NCBI GenBank assembly: GCA_002422365.1 | Contig: DIUO01000006.1 | Span: forward strand, 1 to 26,190 | DNA from: Proteobacteria bacterium UBA6156 | Lineage (GTDB): Bacteria; Pseudomonadota; Alphaproteobacteria; UBA2136; UBA6156 | Reading direction: 5' to 3' | Length of the DNA: 26,190 nt | Shown here: piece after piece, positions 1 through 7,262 of the stretch | How positions within the stretch are numbered: position 1 is the stretch's first letter | Layout of the letters: every line of letters begins with the position of its first letter | Notes under the pieces: generated by a model | The model's database searches: none | What the model was told of the DNA's origin: nothing | The model's input: the letters and a program-made list of their open reading frames with translations, nothing else | Made by a program: the position numbers and the translations under genes

Positions 1-224
1 GGGCTCGTCCGCCCCAGCAAAATCAGCAACGCCAGCCAGGCGGCATGCAGGGCCGAGACCAACGGCACCAACGCCAACCCCACCACCACCAGCCCGGTCA
101 ACGGCCAGTTATGGGTAGCAATCCACCAGCCCCCCTTCCACACGCCATAGGCCGCCCATGCCAGCATGGCACTCCAGAACAACATCCAGCTCCCGCTCCA
201 TACCTGACGCAGAAAAACCTTCAT
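1..224 (-). CDS. Membrane protein, N-terminal part only (runs off window)
   Basis: An open frame starts with ATG at 224 on the minus strand and stays open for 74 codons to the window edge, so the C-terminus is missing. Its start codon overlaps the anmK stop (ATGA), the usual sign of translational coupling, so it is probably the distal partner of anmK in one transcript. The visible part begins MKVFLRQVWSGSWMLFW and holds two hydrophobic stretches, about residues 13-28 and 43-68, rich in Trp, Leu and Val, separated by a short segment (KGGWWIATHNW). It therefore looks like an integral inner-membrane protein. I do not recognise the family, and a role in murein recycling is only a guess from position. 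Confidence 0.6.
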   Translation of the reverse strand, partial: MKVFLRQVWSGSWMLFWSAMLAWAAYGVWKGGWWIATHNWPLTGLVVVGLALVPLVSALHAAWLALLILLGRTS

Positions 225-1297
225 CACGCCGTCAACACACCGCCCACAGTGGGGTGGTCGCAGTGCGTGGTGCCCGGCAACGTTGTGGGCAAGCCGCGTA
301 GGCGGCGCACCGCCAGCCACGCCCAGCACCCGGCTTCCACCGCCTGCTCATCAATCCCCAGCTCCTTCACCGGGCGCACATCCAATCCCTTCAAACCGGC
401 CAGAATCGCCGGGTTCCGCATCCCCCCACCACTGGCATAAATCACCTCCGCCCCGCCCATGGCGTTCAGGGTTTCCACAATCCCGGCGGCAGTCAGCGCC
501 GCCAATGTCGCGGCCCCATCCGCCACGTTATGCGGTTTCATCCAGTCCAGAACCTCATCAAAATCATGCCTGTCCGCACTGCGCGGCAAGGGCCGCTGCC
601 AAAAAGCTACTTCCTCCAGCGCCAGCTTCACCATCGGCATATCCGCCTGGCCTTTCAGGCTCAGTGCGCCATCCCGGTCAAATTCCTCCCCGGTTTTCGC
701 CTTCACCCAACGGTTCAGCAACCCCGCGCCGGGGCCGCAGTCGCTGGCCACAATCCGCCCGTCCGGGTTCACCACCGTCACGTTGGCAATGCCGCCAATG
801 TTCAGCACCGCACCCCATTTCACGCCCGCCTTGCGCAGCAACATGGCATGGAAGAGCGGCGCCAGCGGTGCCCCCTCACCCCCCGCCGCCATGTCCCTAC
901 GCCGAAAATCCCCCACCACCGGCACCCCCACCTGCTCGGCCACAAAGTTCACATCCAGCAGCTGCCAGGTCAGGCCTTCCAGCGGAATATGCCGTATCGT
1001 CTGGCCATGCACGCCCACCACGGCAGCGCCGTCCAACAACCCACTGGCTTTCAGGGCATCGGCATAGGCGCGGCTTATGTCGCGCTCCAGCCGCAGCAGG
1101 TCACTTAGTCCCACATCCCCTGCCGTCACCTCCACAATCCGTGCCCGCAGCGCTGGGGCATATTCGGCATAAAAATGCCCCTGCACCTCACAGGCATCGG
1201 CTCCATCCGTGGCAATCCGCACCACATCAATGCCATCCAGGCTGGTGCCGCTCATCGCGCCCACCGCCACCACAGGTTTTCCCATATCCAAGCTCAT
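224..1297 (-). CDS. anmK: Anhydro-N-acetylmuramic acid kinase
   Basis: AnmK phosphorylates 1,6-anhydro-MurNAc, released from cell-wall turnover, to MurNAc-6-phosphate with cleavage of the anhydro ring, in the cytoplasm. The 357-residue length fits the family (about 360-380). Seen directly: the N-terminal nucleotide-binding signature AMSGTSLDGID (about 14-24), GVHGQTIRH (about 95-103), the NIGGIAN loop (about 165-171), and the C-terminal ASGGGMRNP and GIDEQAVEAG elements. The usual D-T-G-P-G-N loop reads D-C-G-P-G-A here, a mild departure. The start at 1297 has AGGAGAGGATGAGG just upstream; a second in-frame ATG at 1285 would give MGKPVVAVG and is also possible. It lies downstream of hpf, but the hpf terminator separates them. 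Confident family call. Confidence 0.95.
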   Translation of the reverse strand: MSLDMGKPVVAVGAMSGTSLDGIDVVRIATDGADACEVQGHFYAEYAPALRARIVEVTAGDVGLSDLLRLERDISRAYADALKASGLLDGAAVVGVHGQTIRHIPLEGLTWQLLDVNFVAEQVGVPVVGDFRRRDMAAGGEGAPLAPLFHAMLLRKAGVKWGAVLNIGGIANVTVVNPDGRIVASDCGPGAGLLNRWVKAKTGEEFDRDGALSLKGQADMPMVKLALEEVAFWQRPLPRSADRHDFDEVLDWMKPHNVADGAATLAALTAAGIVETLNAMGGAEVIYASGGGMRNPAILAGLKGLDVRPVKELGIDEQAVEAGCWAWLAVRRLRGLPTTLPGTTHCDHPTVGGVLTA

Positions 1298-1332
1298 GCC
1301 TCATCCTCTCCTAACCAACTCCACCCCACAAC

Positions 1333-1360
1333 AAAAAAATGCCAACCGTAGGGTTGGCAT
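1333..1360 (-). terminator. Rho-independent terminator of hpf
   Basis: On the minus strand ATGCCAACC and GGTTGGCAT form a 9-bp perfect stem with a 4-base loop, followed by seven T. It lies 21 bases beyond the hpf stop and upstream of anmK, so it should separate the two transcripts. Confidence 0.85.
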
Positions 1361-1380
1361 CGATGCAACCCCGGAACTCG

Positions 1381-1995
1381 CTAGGCCGCTTTAGGCGCTA
1401 CCCAACGTACAGCGTTGTCCCCCTCCCGATAAACCATATTCAGCTCCCGCGTATCCACATTCATAAACAAAAACGCAGGCTTATGCAGCAAATCCATCTG
1501 CATCACCGCTTCATCCACGGTCATGGGCGCAATGCGGCTCACTTCTTTTTTGGCAATGTCAGGCGCAAATTCGGCAAACTGGGCTTCCAAGCCGCTCCCT
1601 TCAACACCGTCGGCGGTGGCCCCATCAGCCATCGGCATTTCTTCAAACGCCAGCGGGCCCATGTCACGCAGTTTTTCCTTAAATTCCTGCTGCTTGTTCT
1701 TCCGCTGCTCCAGCTTACCCTTGTATTTTTTCAACTGTTTCTGAATTTTCTCCACCGCACCATCCAGCGCCGCATACCAATCGCCCGCCTGGGCTTCGGC
1801 GCGCAGCATCAGGCCACTGGCCATCACGGTAATATCGGCAGTGTGCTCGTGGCTGTGCTTGGTGTCGTGCACAAATTTCACATCCACATCAATAACCTGG
1901 TCGAAGAAAACTTTAATACCCGCCAATTTTGTTTCCGTATGGGCCCGCAGCGCCTCGCTGGTTTCCATATGAACACCCGCAATGTTGAGTTTCAT
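1381..1995 (-). CDS. hpf: Long-form ribosome hibernation promoting factor
   Basis: Long HPF binds the 30S decoding region in stationary phase and joins ribosomes into inactive 100S dimers. The 204-residue protein has both expected parts: an N-terminal RaiA/HPF domain (about 1-105; MKLNIAGVHMETSEALRAHT, with the basic segment IQKQLKKYKGKLEQRK) and, after a Gly/Glu-rich linker, the C-terminal dimerisation domain (about 145-200; KPAFLFMNVDTRELNMVYR, ending GDNAVRWVAP). The length excludes the short HPF/YfiA forms. The start at 1995 has AAAGG about 11 bases upstream. A convincing sigma70-type promoter lies at 2128-2156, giving a leader of about 125 bases. In many alphaproteobacteria hpf sits between rpoN and ptsN; here neither is next to it. 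Confidence 0.93.
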   Translation of the reverse strand: MKLNIAGVHMETSEALRAHTETKLAGIKVFFDQVIDVDVKFVHDTKHSHEHTADITVMASGLMLRAEAQAGDWYAALDGAVEKIQKQLKKYKGKLEQRKNKQQEFKEKLRDMGPLAFEEMPMADGATADGVEGSGLEAQFAEFAPDIAKKEVSRIAPMTVDEAVMQMDLLHKPAFLFMNVDTRELNMVYREGDNAVRWVAPKAA

Positions 1996-2309
1996 GGTCT
2001 CGACCTTTCTTTCTTAGTGTTTCAGAAGCCCTTGCAGCCCCTAACAGAAACCCCTGAGGGCCTCTTTGTTTCCCACCCGGAGAACCTTGCGGCGCGCTGC
2101 ACCGCACAATCTCCCACCACAGCCTTTATGATACGCCCCCCAAATCCGCCTTACAACCAAAACCGGAAAAACCTGTCAGGCTCCTGTCCACAAGCAATTG
2201 AGCCCCCTCCCATAAGCCTTCCAGACCCACCTAGCCGTTTACACGCCTAGTCCAAGAAGGAACAGGACGGAATCCTGTGTTGGGTCATTTTGTCGCAAGA
2301 GACTAAAAA
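1996..2309. other. Intergenic region between divergent hpf and the 71-aa gene
   Basis: This 314-base gap lies between divergent genes. It holds the hpf promoter (2128-2156) and a small hairpin (ACAGGA / TCCTGT, 2262-2278) 32 bases upstream of the + strand gene. I see no convincing gene in it. Confidence 0.6.
2128..2156 (-). promoter_or_regulatory. Predicted sigma70 promoter of hpf
   Basis: Read on the minus strand: TTGTAA (-35, 4 of 6) at 2156-2151, a 17-base spacer and TATCAT (-10, 5 of 6) at 2133-2128. Transcription would begin near 2121, about 125 bases before the hpf start. Confidence 0.55.
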
Positions 2310-2525
2310 ATGAACGCAGTCGCTTTCACCCCCACCATCCTCACTGCCGCCGAACTCATTCGGCGCGCAGAGGCCCATGAGGCCGAAGCTGCCGAATACC
2401 GCCGCGAGGCGGCCCATCCGGCGGTCTCGGCTGCCGACATCGCCGATCTCAAAGAGGCGGCGGCAGAATTGGATGGCGCCGCCATCCACCTCCGCCGCAT
2501 GGCCGCACGCGGCCATCGTGCCTAA
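2310..2525 (+). CDS. Small helical protein, unknown function (71 aa)
   Basis: A short Ala/Glu/Arg-rich protein without recognisable family. The sequence is almost all helix-formers: a segment around LIRRAEAHEAEAAEYRREA, then a second helix AADIADLKEAAAELDGAAIH and a basic tail RRMAARGHRA. This suggests a two-helix hairpin or coiled coil, possibly with nucleic-acid contact through the basic end. No signal peptide or membrane segment. The upstream sequence (AAGAGACTAAAAA) has only a weak ribosome binding site. A 13-bp GC hairpin follows the stop by 7 bases, which supports a real transcript. An 89-codon frame exists on the opposite strand but has no such support. Function not inferred. Confidence 0.6.
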   Translation: MNAVAFTPTILTAAELIRRAEAHEAEAAEYRREAAHPAVSAADIADLKEAAAELDGAAIHLRRMAARGHRA

Positions 2526-2532
2526 TCGAGCA

Positions 2533-2561
2533 AAGCCGCCGGGGGCTCCCCCCGGCGGCTT
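2533..2561 (+). terminator. GC-rich hairpin after the 71-aa gene
   Basis: A 13-bp perfect stem (AAGCCGCCGGGGG / CCCCCGGCGGCTT) with a CTC loop, followed by the T-containing TGCCTTATCT. It sits between the convergent 71-aa gene and uvrC. The T-tract is weak in both directions. The core GCCGCCGGGG is shared with the hairpin at 16721-16743. Confidence 0.6.
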
Positions 2562-2568
2562 GCCTTAT

Positions 2569-4485
2569 CTAACTCGCCCGAAAATAATCATAAATTATAC
2601 TCGCCAACTCCCCCCCAATCCCCGCCACCTGCGCCAAATCCTCCACACTCGCCCCGCGCACGCCTTCCACGCTGCCAAAGTGCAGCAACAGCGCTTTTTT
2701 CTTGGTCGGCCCCACACCAGGTATGCCGTCCAGGCGGCTCACCGCCAGCGCCTTGCCCCGGCTTTCCCGGTGGAAAGTTATCGCAAACCGGTGCGCCTCA
2801 TCGCGTATGCGCTGCAGCACAAAAATCAAGGCACTGTTAAAGGTTACCGGCAACTCTTTCAGTTCCACCTCACCTTCGCCGTCCACACAGGCCATAAAAA
2901 TCGTCTCAAGCCCTTTGTCCCGCTCCTCGCCTTTGGCAATGCCCACCAAAGCCGGGCATTCCGGCTGGCCCAGCAGTCCCAGGCTCCTCACCACATCCAC
3001 CAGCACGTTCAGTTGGCCTTTGCCACCGTCCACCAGCAGCACGTCCGGCAGGCCCACCGGGCGGCCTTCGTCGTCAAAGGTCAGTTCCTTCATGCCGCGC
3101 TCCACCCGGCGGGTCAGCACTTCGCGCAACATCGCATAATCATCCGGGGTGTTTTTGGTTTTAATGTGGTAACGGCGGTAGCGCTGCCGCAGCATCCCCT
3201 CCTTACCCGCCACCACGCAACTAGCTACCGGAAAACGCCCGGATATGTTCGAAATATCATAACACTCCAGCAGCTCCAGCCCACGCGGCAAACCCAGCAT
3301 CTCACCAAAGGCCTGCATCTGGGTGGCCCAGCCGTCATTTTCGGCGTTCTTGCGGTGAAGCGCTTTGCGGGCATTGGTCGCCGCTTGCGCAATTACCTCA
3401 TATTTATCCCCGCGCTTCGGCGCCTCAATTTTCACTTTGCGTCCGGCACTTACACTCAAGGCTTCACCCAGGGCTTCAACATCGGCAGGCACCACATTGC
3501 ACAGCAGCAGCCCCACCGCCGCCCGCTGGGTGTAGTGCAACGCTAAAAAAACCCGCAGCGCCTCCGCCAGCTCCTCACCCTCTTCGCCACTGTCTTCCCG
3601 CGCCCCGGTATCAAATTTTGGGTAATACATCTGGTTCCCCACATGCTGCCCGTTGCGGTAATAAAACGCCTGAATCCCCAACCGCCCGCCTTCCCGCACA
3701 ATCGCAAACACATCAGCCTCCGGCAGAGCATGGCTCAGCGCACTGCCACCGCCCGCCACCGCACTCAGGGCCTTAATGCGGTCGCGTATCACCCCCGCCT
3801 GCTCAAATTCCATGGCAGAAGATGCCGCCTCCATCGCCGCCTGCATATCCTTCAGCACCGCGCTGCGCTCACCGCGCAAAAAGCGCCGCGCCTGCGCCAC
3901 GGTGGCTTTATAGGCTTTGGGGTCTATCTTGCCCACACAGGGCCCGCTGCAGCGCTTAATGTCATACTTCAAACAAGGCCGCGTCCGGTTCTTAAACACC
4001 GTGTCCACACAGGTGCGCAGCCGGAAGGCCCGCTCCATCAGGTCCAGCGTCTGGTACACCGCGCTGGCACTGGGGTAAGGCCCAAAATAATCGCCCTTCA
4101 CCCGCCGCGCCCCGCGGTGAGACTTAATCAGCGGCGCCTCCTCATCGGTTATCAGCACACTCACATAGCTGCTGTCGTCTCTAAATATAATATTATAACG
4201 TGGCTTCAGGCTCTTAATCAGGTTGGCTTCCAGCAGCAGCGCTTCGGCTTCGGTGCGGGTTTCCACCACCACCAGGTCGCGGGTTTCAAACACCATTTTG
4301 CGTATGCGCACCACCATCCGCTCGGGCTGAGTATAACTGCTCAGGCGGGCCTTCAAATTGCGGGCCTTGCCCACATACAGCACGTCGCCTTTGGCGTTCA
4401 GCATGCGGTAAACGCCCGGCGTGGTCGGCAGCCCTGCCAACCGTTCTTTCAGCAGGTTTATGCCGTCACTCACATCTTTCGCCAT
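2569..4485 (-). CDS. uvrC: UvrABC system protein C (excinuclease subunit)
   Basis: UvrC makes both the 3' and 5' incisions around a UvrB-marked DNA lesion in nucleotide excision repair. Domains in order: GIY-YIG nuclease near the N-terminus (PGVYRM ... DVLYVGKARNLKARL), the Cys-containing segment around CLKYDIKRCSGPCVG, a UVR motif that binds UvrB (MEFEQAGVIRDRI), the RNase-H-like endonuclease half (ECYDISNISG, LLVDGGKGQLN, EAHRFAITFHR, carrying the expected Asp, Asp and His) and a C-terminal double helix-hairpin-helix (LDGIPGVGPTKKKALL ... VAGIGGELASIIYDYF). I chose ATG 4485 (MAKDVSDGIN, 638 aa), which puts about 21 residues before GVYRM. An in-frame ATG at 4554 adds 23 residues that do not look conserved, but it has a slightly better upstream purine tract. 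uvrB lies 3.4 kb away on the same strand. Confidence 0.97.
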   Translation of the reverse strand: MAKDVSDGINLLKERLAGLPTTPGVYRMLNAKGDVLYVGKARNLKARLSSYTQPERMVVRIRKMVFETRDLVVVETRTEAEALLLEANLIKSLKPRYNIIFRDDSSYVSVLITDEEAPLIKSHRGARRVKGDYFGPYPSASAVYQTLDLMERAFRLRTCVDTVFKNRTRPCLKYDIKRCSGPCVGKIDPKAYKATVAQARRFLRGERSAVLKDMQAAMEAASSAMEFEQAGVIRDRIKALSAVAGGGSALSHALPEADVFAIVREGGRLGIQAFYYRNGQHVGNQMYYPKFDTGAREDSGEEGEELAEALRVFLALHYTQRAAVGLLLCNVVPADVEALGEALSVSAGRKVKIEAPKRGDKYEVIAQAATNARKALHRKNAENDGWATQMQAFGEMLGLPRGLELLECYDISNISGRFPVASCVVAGKEGMLRQRYRRYHIKTKNTPDDYAMLREVLTRRVERGMKELTFDDEGRPVGLPDVLLVDGGKGQLNVLVDVVRSLGLLGQPECPALVGIAKGEERDKGLETIFMACVDGEGEVELKELPVTFNSALIFVLQRIRDEAHRFAITFHRESRGKALAVSRLDGIPGVGPTKKKALLLHFGSVEGVRGASVEDLAQVAGIGGELASIIYDYFRAS

Positions 4486-4586
4486 GGCGGCACCATGCCA
4501 TAGGGGCCGGTAAAAACCAACTGTCACCCCACGCTCACAAGCTACAAGGCTCATTAACTTACCATTTTCCTACTTATCCCAAAATC

Positions 4587-4595
4587 TGTGGATAA
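4587..4595 (-). promoter_or_regulatory. DnaA box (exact consensus)
   Basis: TGTGGATAA on the + strand is the exact complement of the DnaA box TTATCCACA. A second identical box in the same orientation lies 182 bases away at 4769-4777. Confidence 0.5.
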
Positions 4596-4768
4596 CTCAT
4601 GGGACATCTCCACCCCCACACTCCTCCCAAGCGCCCCCAGCCTCACGCTCTACGGTTCTGCCTACTTTTTACACACGCACAGCTTGCGTTAGTTTTGAAC
4701 ACCTTAACCGCAACCTCAAGCCGTTCCGCTTTGGGCAAGCCCGGTTTCCGCGCCTCACCCGCCCAGGT

Positions 4769-4777
4769 TGTGGATAA
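4769..4777 (-). promoter_or_regulatory. DnaA box (exact consensus), second copy
   Basis: An exact TTATCCACA on the minus strand, same orientation as the box at 4587-4595, both in one intergenic gap. It is 125 bases upstream of the sxtJ-like start, so it could serve gene regulation or DnaA titration. Confidence 0.5.
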
Positions 4778-4865
4778 TTCTCATCAAATCCCTTAAAAAT
4801 CGGATTTCAACCCCTCAAGCACAGGTTCTCATTTGCTTTTTCGCCGCCTCGTTAGGATTGCATAC

Positions 4866-4897
4866 TTGACGCCAACCCACGAAACCCCACATATCTA
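4866..4897 (+). promoter_or_regulatory. Candidate promoter of the sxtJ-carbamoyltransferase pair
   Basis: TTGACG (-35, 5 of 6) at 4866-4871. The only -10 candidates lie in CATATCTA (about 4890-4897) and are poor (3 of 6). If used, transcription would begin around 4901-4904, almost on the ATG at 4902, which has no ribosome binding site. Confidence 0.3.
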
Positions 4898-4901
4898 GCA
4901 C

Positions 4902-5309
4902 ATGCAACGCCCCGCTTCCCCGCTGTTCTGGAGCGATCTTGAAACCGACCCCCTCGTCAGTGCCGAGCGCTTTGGCTATGCGCTCACCACCCTGCTGGCG
5001 CTTTACAGCGGCTATTGCACTGCCCGGCTTGGCTATCCTTATCCTTTGCCGCTTATCGGTGCCTGCTTTTGTTTTCTGGCCACGTTGTGGCGCCCATCCC
5101 TCTTTTGCGGCCCCACAAAGGCCTGGACGCACCTGCTCTACCACACCGGCCGCCTCGTTCTGGTGCTCTATTGGCTGCTCTACATCCTGCCCATGGGGCT
5201 GCTTATGCAGGCGCAGGGGAAGGACCCTCTGCGCCGCCGCTTCAACCCCTCATCCGTCACCTACTGGCAAGCACCGCAAACCTCAGCCGATATGCGGAAG
5301 GAGGGCTAA
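4902..5309 (+). CDS. SxtJ family small membrane protein
   Basis: A 135-residue inner-membrane protein with three likely membrane spans (about 25-41, 47-65 and 84-103). The second half shows the layout I associate with the SxtJ family: GPTKAWTHLLYHTGRLVL, then YWLLYILPMGLL, then the cytoplasmic signature KDPLRRRFNPSSVTYW. SxtJ homologues accompany carbamoyltransferases in saxitoxin and many other secondary-metabolite or envelope loci; their biochemical role is not established. The stop overlaps the start of the carbamoyltransferase by one base (TAATG), so the two are co-translated. The DUF5989/SxtK-like mini-protein that often completes the set is absent. The start has no Shine-Dalgarno sequence. 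Confidence 0.75.
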   Translation: MQRPASPLFWSDLETDPLVSAERFGYALTTLLALYSGYCTARLGYPYPLPLIGACFCFLATLWRPSLFCGPTKAWTHLLYHTGRLVLVLYWLLYILPMGLLMQAQGKDPLRRRFNPSSVTYWQAPQTSADMRKEG

Positions 5310-7144
5310 TGCCGAACGCCACCTACATCCTCGGCGTGTCGGGGCTTTATCAAAGCTCGGCTGCGGCGCTGCTTAAAAACGGCCACATCGTCGCCGCCGC
5401 ACAAGAAGAACGCTTCAGCCGCATCCGCCACGATGCCGCCTTCCCCCACCACGCCATCCATTGGTGCCTCAGCCAGCAGGGCATCACGCTGAATGACGTC
5501 ACCTTCGTCACCTTCTACGACAAACCCCTCCTCAAGTTCACGCGGATGGAGCAAACCTTCAAAGCCATCGCCCCCATGGGCTTCAAAGGCTTCCTCAACA
5601 GCACCGAAAACTGGCTCACCGAGAAATTCTTCCAAAAACAAGTGCTGATGAAGCACCTCGACCAACACGCCCCCGGCTTTCCGGCATCCAAGCTGCTGTT
5701 CGCGCAGCATCACCAGTCCCACGCCGCCAGCGCCTTCTACCCCTCGCCGTATAACGAGGCTGTCGTGCTGGTAATCGACGGCCTCGGCGAGCTGGCCACC
5801 ACCTCCGTCGCCATCGGCACACCCGATAAACTGGAAATCATCCGCGAAATCGCCTACCCCCACAGCCTGGGCCTGCTCTACAGCGCCTTCACCTCCTATG
5901 TCGGCTACCGCCCGCAGGGAGACGAATACAAGCTCATGGGCCTCGCCGCCTACGGCCAACCCACCTATGCCGAGCTCATCCGCCACCACCTGCTGCACGT
6001 CAAGCCCGATGGCTCCTTCCGCGTGAACATGGACTACTTCGACTTCACCTCCCAGGCCTCGCAAACCAACAGCCGCTTCCACAAGCTGTTCGACGGCCCG
6101 GAAAAACCGCGCGGCAGCATGCCCACGCAACGGGAAATGAACCTCGCCGCCAGCATCCAGAATGTCGTGGAAGACGTCATCCTCCGCATCACCCGCGCCC
6201 TGGCGGCCGAGTTCCCTCACATCCCCAACCTCTGCCTTGCGGGAGAACTCGCCTACAACCGCCTCTCCAACAGCCGGATAGTCACCGACGCCTCCGGCTT
6301 CACAAATGTCTGGATCCAACCCGCCGCCGACGACTCCGGCGGCGCCATCGGTGCCGCCACGCTGGGCTGGCACGGCCACATGGGCCAGCCGGTGCCGCGC
6401 AAAACCGGGCACACCGATGCCATGCACGGCGCCTATCTCGGCCCCTCCTACACCACCAAACAGGTCGAGGCGATACTCGACGACCTCCGCGCCGTCTACC
6501 GTCCCATCAAAACCGAAGATTCCCTCTTCCACCTCACTGCCGAAGCCTTGGCCGAAGGCAAAGTCGTCGGCTGGTTCCAGGGCCGCATGGAATTCGGCGA
6601 CCGGGCGCTCGGCAACCGCAGCATCCTGGGCGACCCTCGCAATATCGCAACCCAGAAAAACATGGGCATCAAAACCCGTTTCACCCAATCCCTGCGCCCC
6701 TCCGCCGCCTCCATCGCGCGCGAGTGTGTGGCCGACTGGTTCGAGCACGACCTCAGCTCACCCTACATGCTGCTGGTGGCGCCCATCCGCAAAAAGCACC
6801 TGCGCAAGCCGCAAACCCTGGCCGATGGCACCGTTGTCCGCAGCACCGTTCCCGCCGTCACCCACGCCGACAACACCGCGCGCATCCACACCGTCAGTGC
6901 CGAGTCCAACCGCCGCTTCCACGCCCTGCTGAAAGAATTCGAGCACCTCACCGCCTGCCCCATGCTGGCCAACACGCCCCTCAGCGCGGCAGGCAAAACC
7001 ATCGTCAATTCCCCGCAAGAGGCCTTCGAAGTCTTCATGTCCACCGACCTCGACATGCTGGTGATCGAAAACAACATCCTCTACAAAACCGAGCAAAACC
7101 CGGCCCTCCTCCCCCACTACCAAACCCACCTCACCCGCCGCTAA
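5309..7144 (+). CDS. NodU/CmcH/TobZ-family O-carbamoyltransferase (divergent)
   Basis: Members of this family move a carbamoyl group from carbamoyl phosphate, through carbamoyl-AMP, to a hydroxyl of a small molecule or sugar. The frame is open further upstream, but ATG 5309 overlaps the sxtJ-like stop and has a strong site (AAGGAGGGC), giving 611 residues, within the family's range. Seen: N-terminal ILGVSGLYQSSAAALL and AAQEERFSRIRHD, the metal-binding HHQSHAASAFYPSPY (about 136-150), VIDGLGELATTSV, GLLYSAFTSYVGY and EYKLMGLAAYG; the C-terminal part has FQGRMEFGDRALGNRSILGD. Several signatures depart from what I expect: GGVALN is GELAYN, EFGPRALG is EFGDRALG, and the RExFRPFAPS region reads RFTQSLRPSAAS. 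The acceptor is unknown; no other biosynthetic gene is adjacent. It is GC-rich and C-skewed like its host, so recent transfer is not indicated. Confidence 0.9.
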   Translation: MPNATYILGVSGLYQSSAAALLKNGHIVAAAQEERFSRIRHDAAFPHHAIHWCLSQQGITLNDVTFVTFYDKPLLKFTRMEQTFKAIAPMGFKGFLNSTENWLTEKFFQKQVLMKHLDQHAPGFPASKLLFAQHHQSHAASAFYPSPYNEAVVLVIDGLGELATTSVAIGTPDKLEIIREIAYPHSLGLLYSAFTSYVGYRPQGDEYKLMGLAAYGQPTYAELIRHHLLHVKPDGSFRVNMDYFDFTSQASQTNSRFHKLFDGPEKPRGSMPTQREMNLAASIQNVVEDVILRITRALAAEFPHIPNLCLAGELAYNRLSNSRIVTDASGFTNVWIQPAADDSGGAIGAATLGWHGHMGQPVPRKTGHTDAMHGAYLGPSYTTKQVEAILDDLRAVYRPIKTEDSLFHLTAEALAEGKVVGWFQGRMEFGDRALGNRSILGDPRNIATQKNMGIKTRFTQSLRPSAASIARECVADWFEHDLSSPYMLLVAPIRKKHLRKPQTLADGTVVRSTVPAVTHADNTARIHTVSAESNRRFHALLKEFEHLTACPMLANTPLSAAGKTIVNSPQEAFEVFMSTDLDMLVIENNILYKTEQNPALLPHYQTHLTRR

Positions 7145-7227
7145 CCATCCTATTTCCCCATCACCGTTCCTACCGCCTATTTGTGGCTCAAGCGTCACAT
7201 CGCAAGTGGTCGTGTACACCCGTTTGC

Positions 7228-7256
7228 ATGACATCCAACTCACGGCACGTTACTCT
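7228..7256 (+). promoter_or_regulatory. Candidate promoter of the 215-aa secreted protein
   Basis: ATGACA (-35, 5 of 6) at 7228-7233, a 17-base spacer and TACTCT (-10, matching the three most conserved positions TA...T) at 7251-7256. Transcription would start about 7 bases on, at the ATG (7263) itself, which would explain the missing ribosome binding site. Confidence 0.35.
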
Positions 7257-7262
7257 ACTACT

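Larger units (their letters stand above)
4555..4901. other. Intergenic region between divergent uvrC and the sxtJ-like gene
   Basis: About 350 bases (416 if uvrC starts at 4485) between divergently transcribed genes. It contains two exact DnaA-type 9-mers described separately, a T-rich patch (CTACTTTTTACAC near 4660) and the candidate sxtJ promoter at its right end. No gene is convincing; a 65-codon frame at 4599-4796 has no ribosome binding site or compositional support. Confidence 0.6.

Noticed and set aside
2247..2516. An 89-codon minus-strand frame opposite the 71-aa gene
   Set aside because: No ribosome binding site or terminator in its orientation; the + strand frame is followed by a hairpin.
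4555..4901. Replication origin (oriC)
   Set aside because: Two DnaA boxes are present, but there is no GC-skew switch, no cluster of further boxes and no typical origin neighbours.
5306..6748. A 480-codon minus-strand frame opposite the carbamoyltransferase
   Set aside because: Low-complexity Gly/Val/Glu translation with no family features; the + strand frame has conserved motifs and a strong ribosome binding site.
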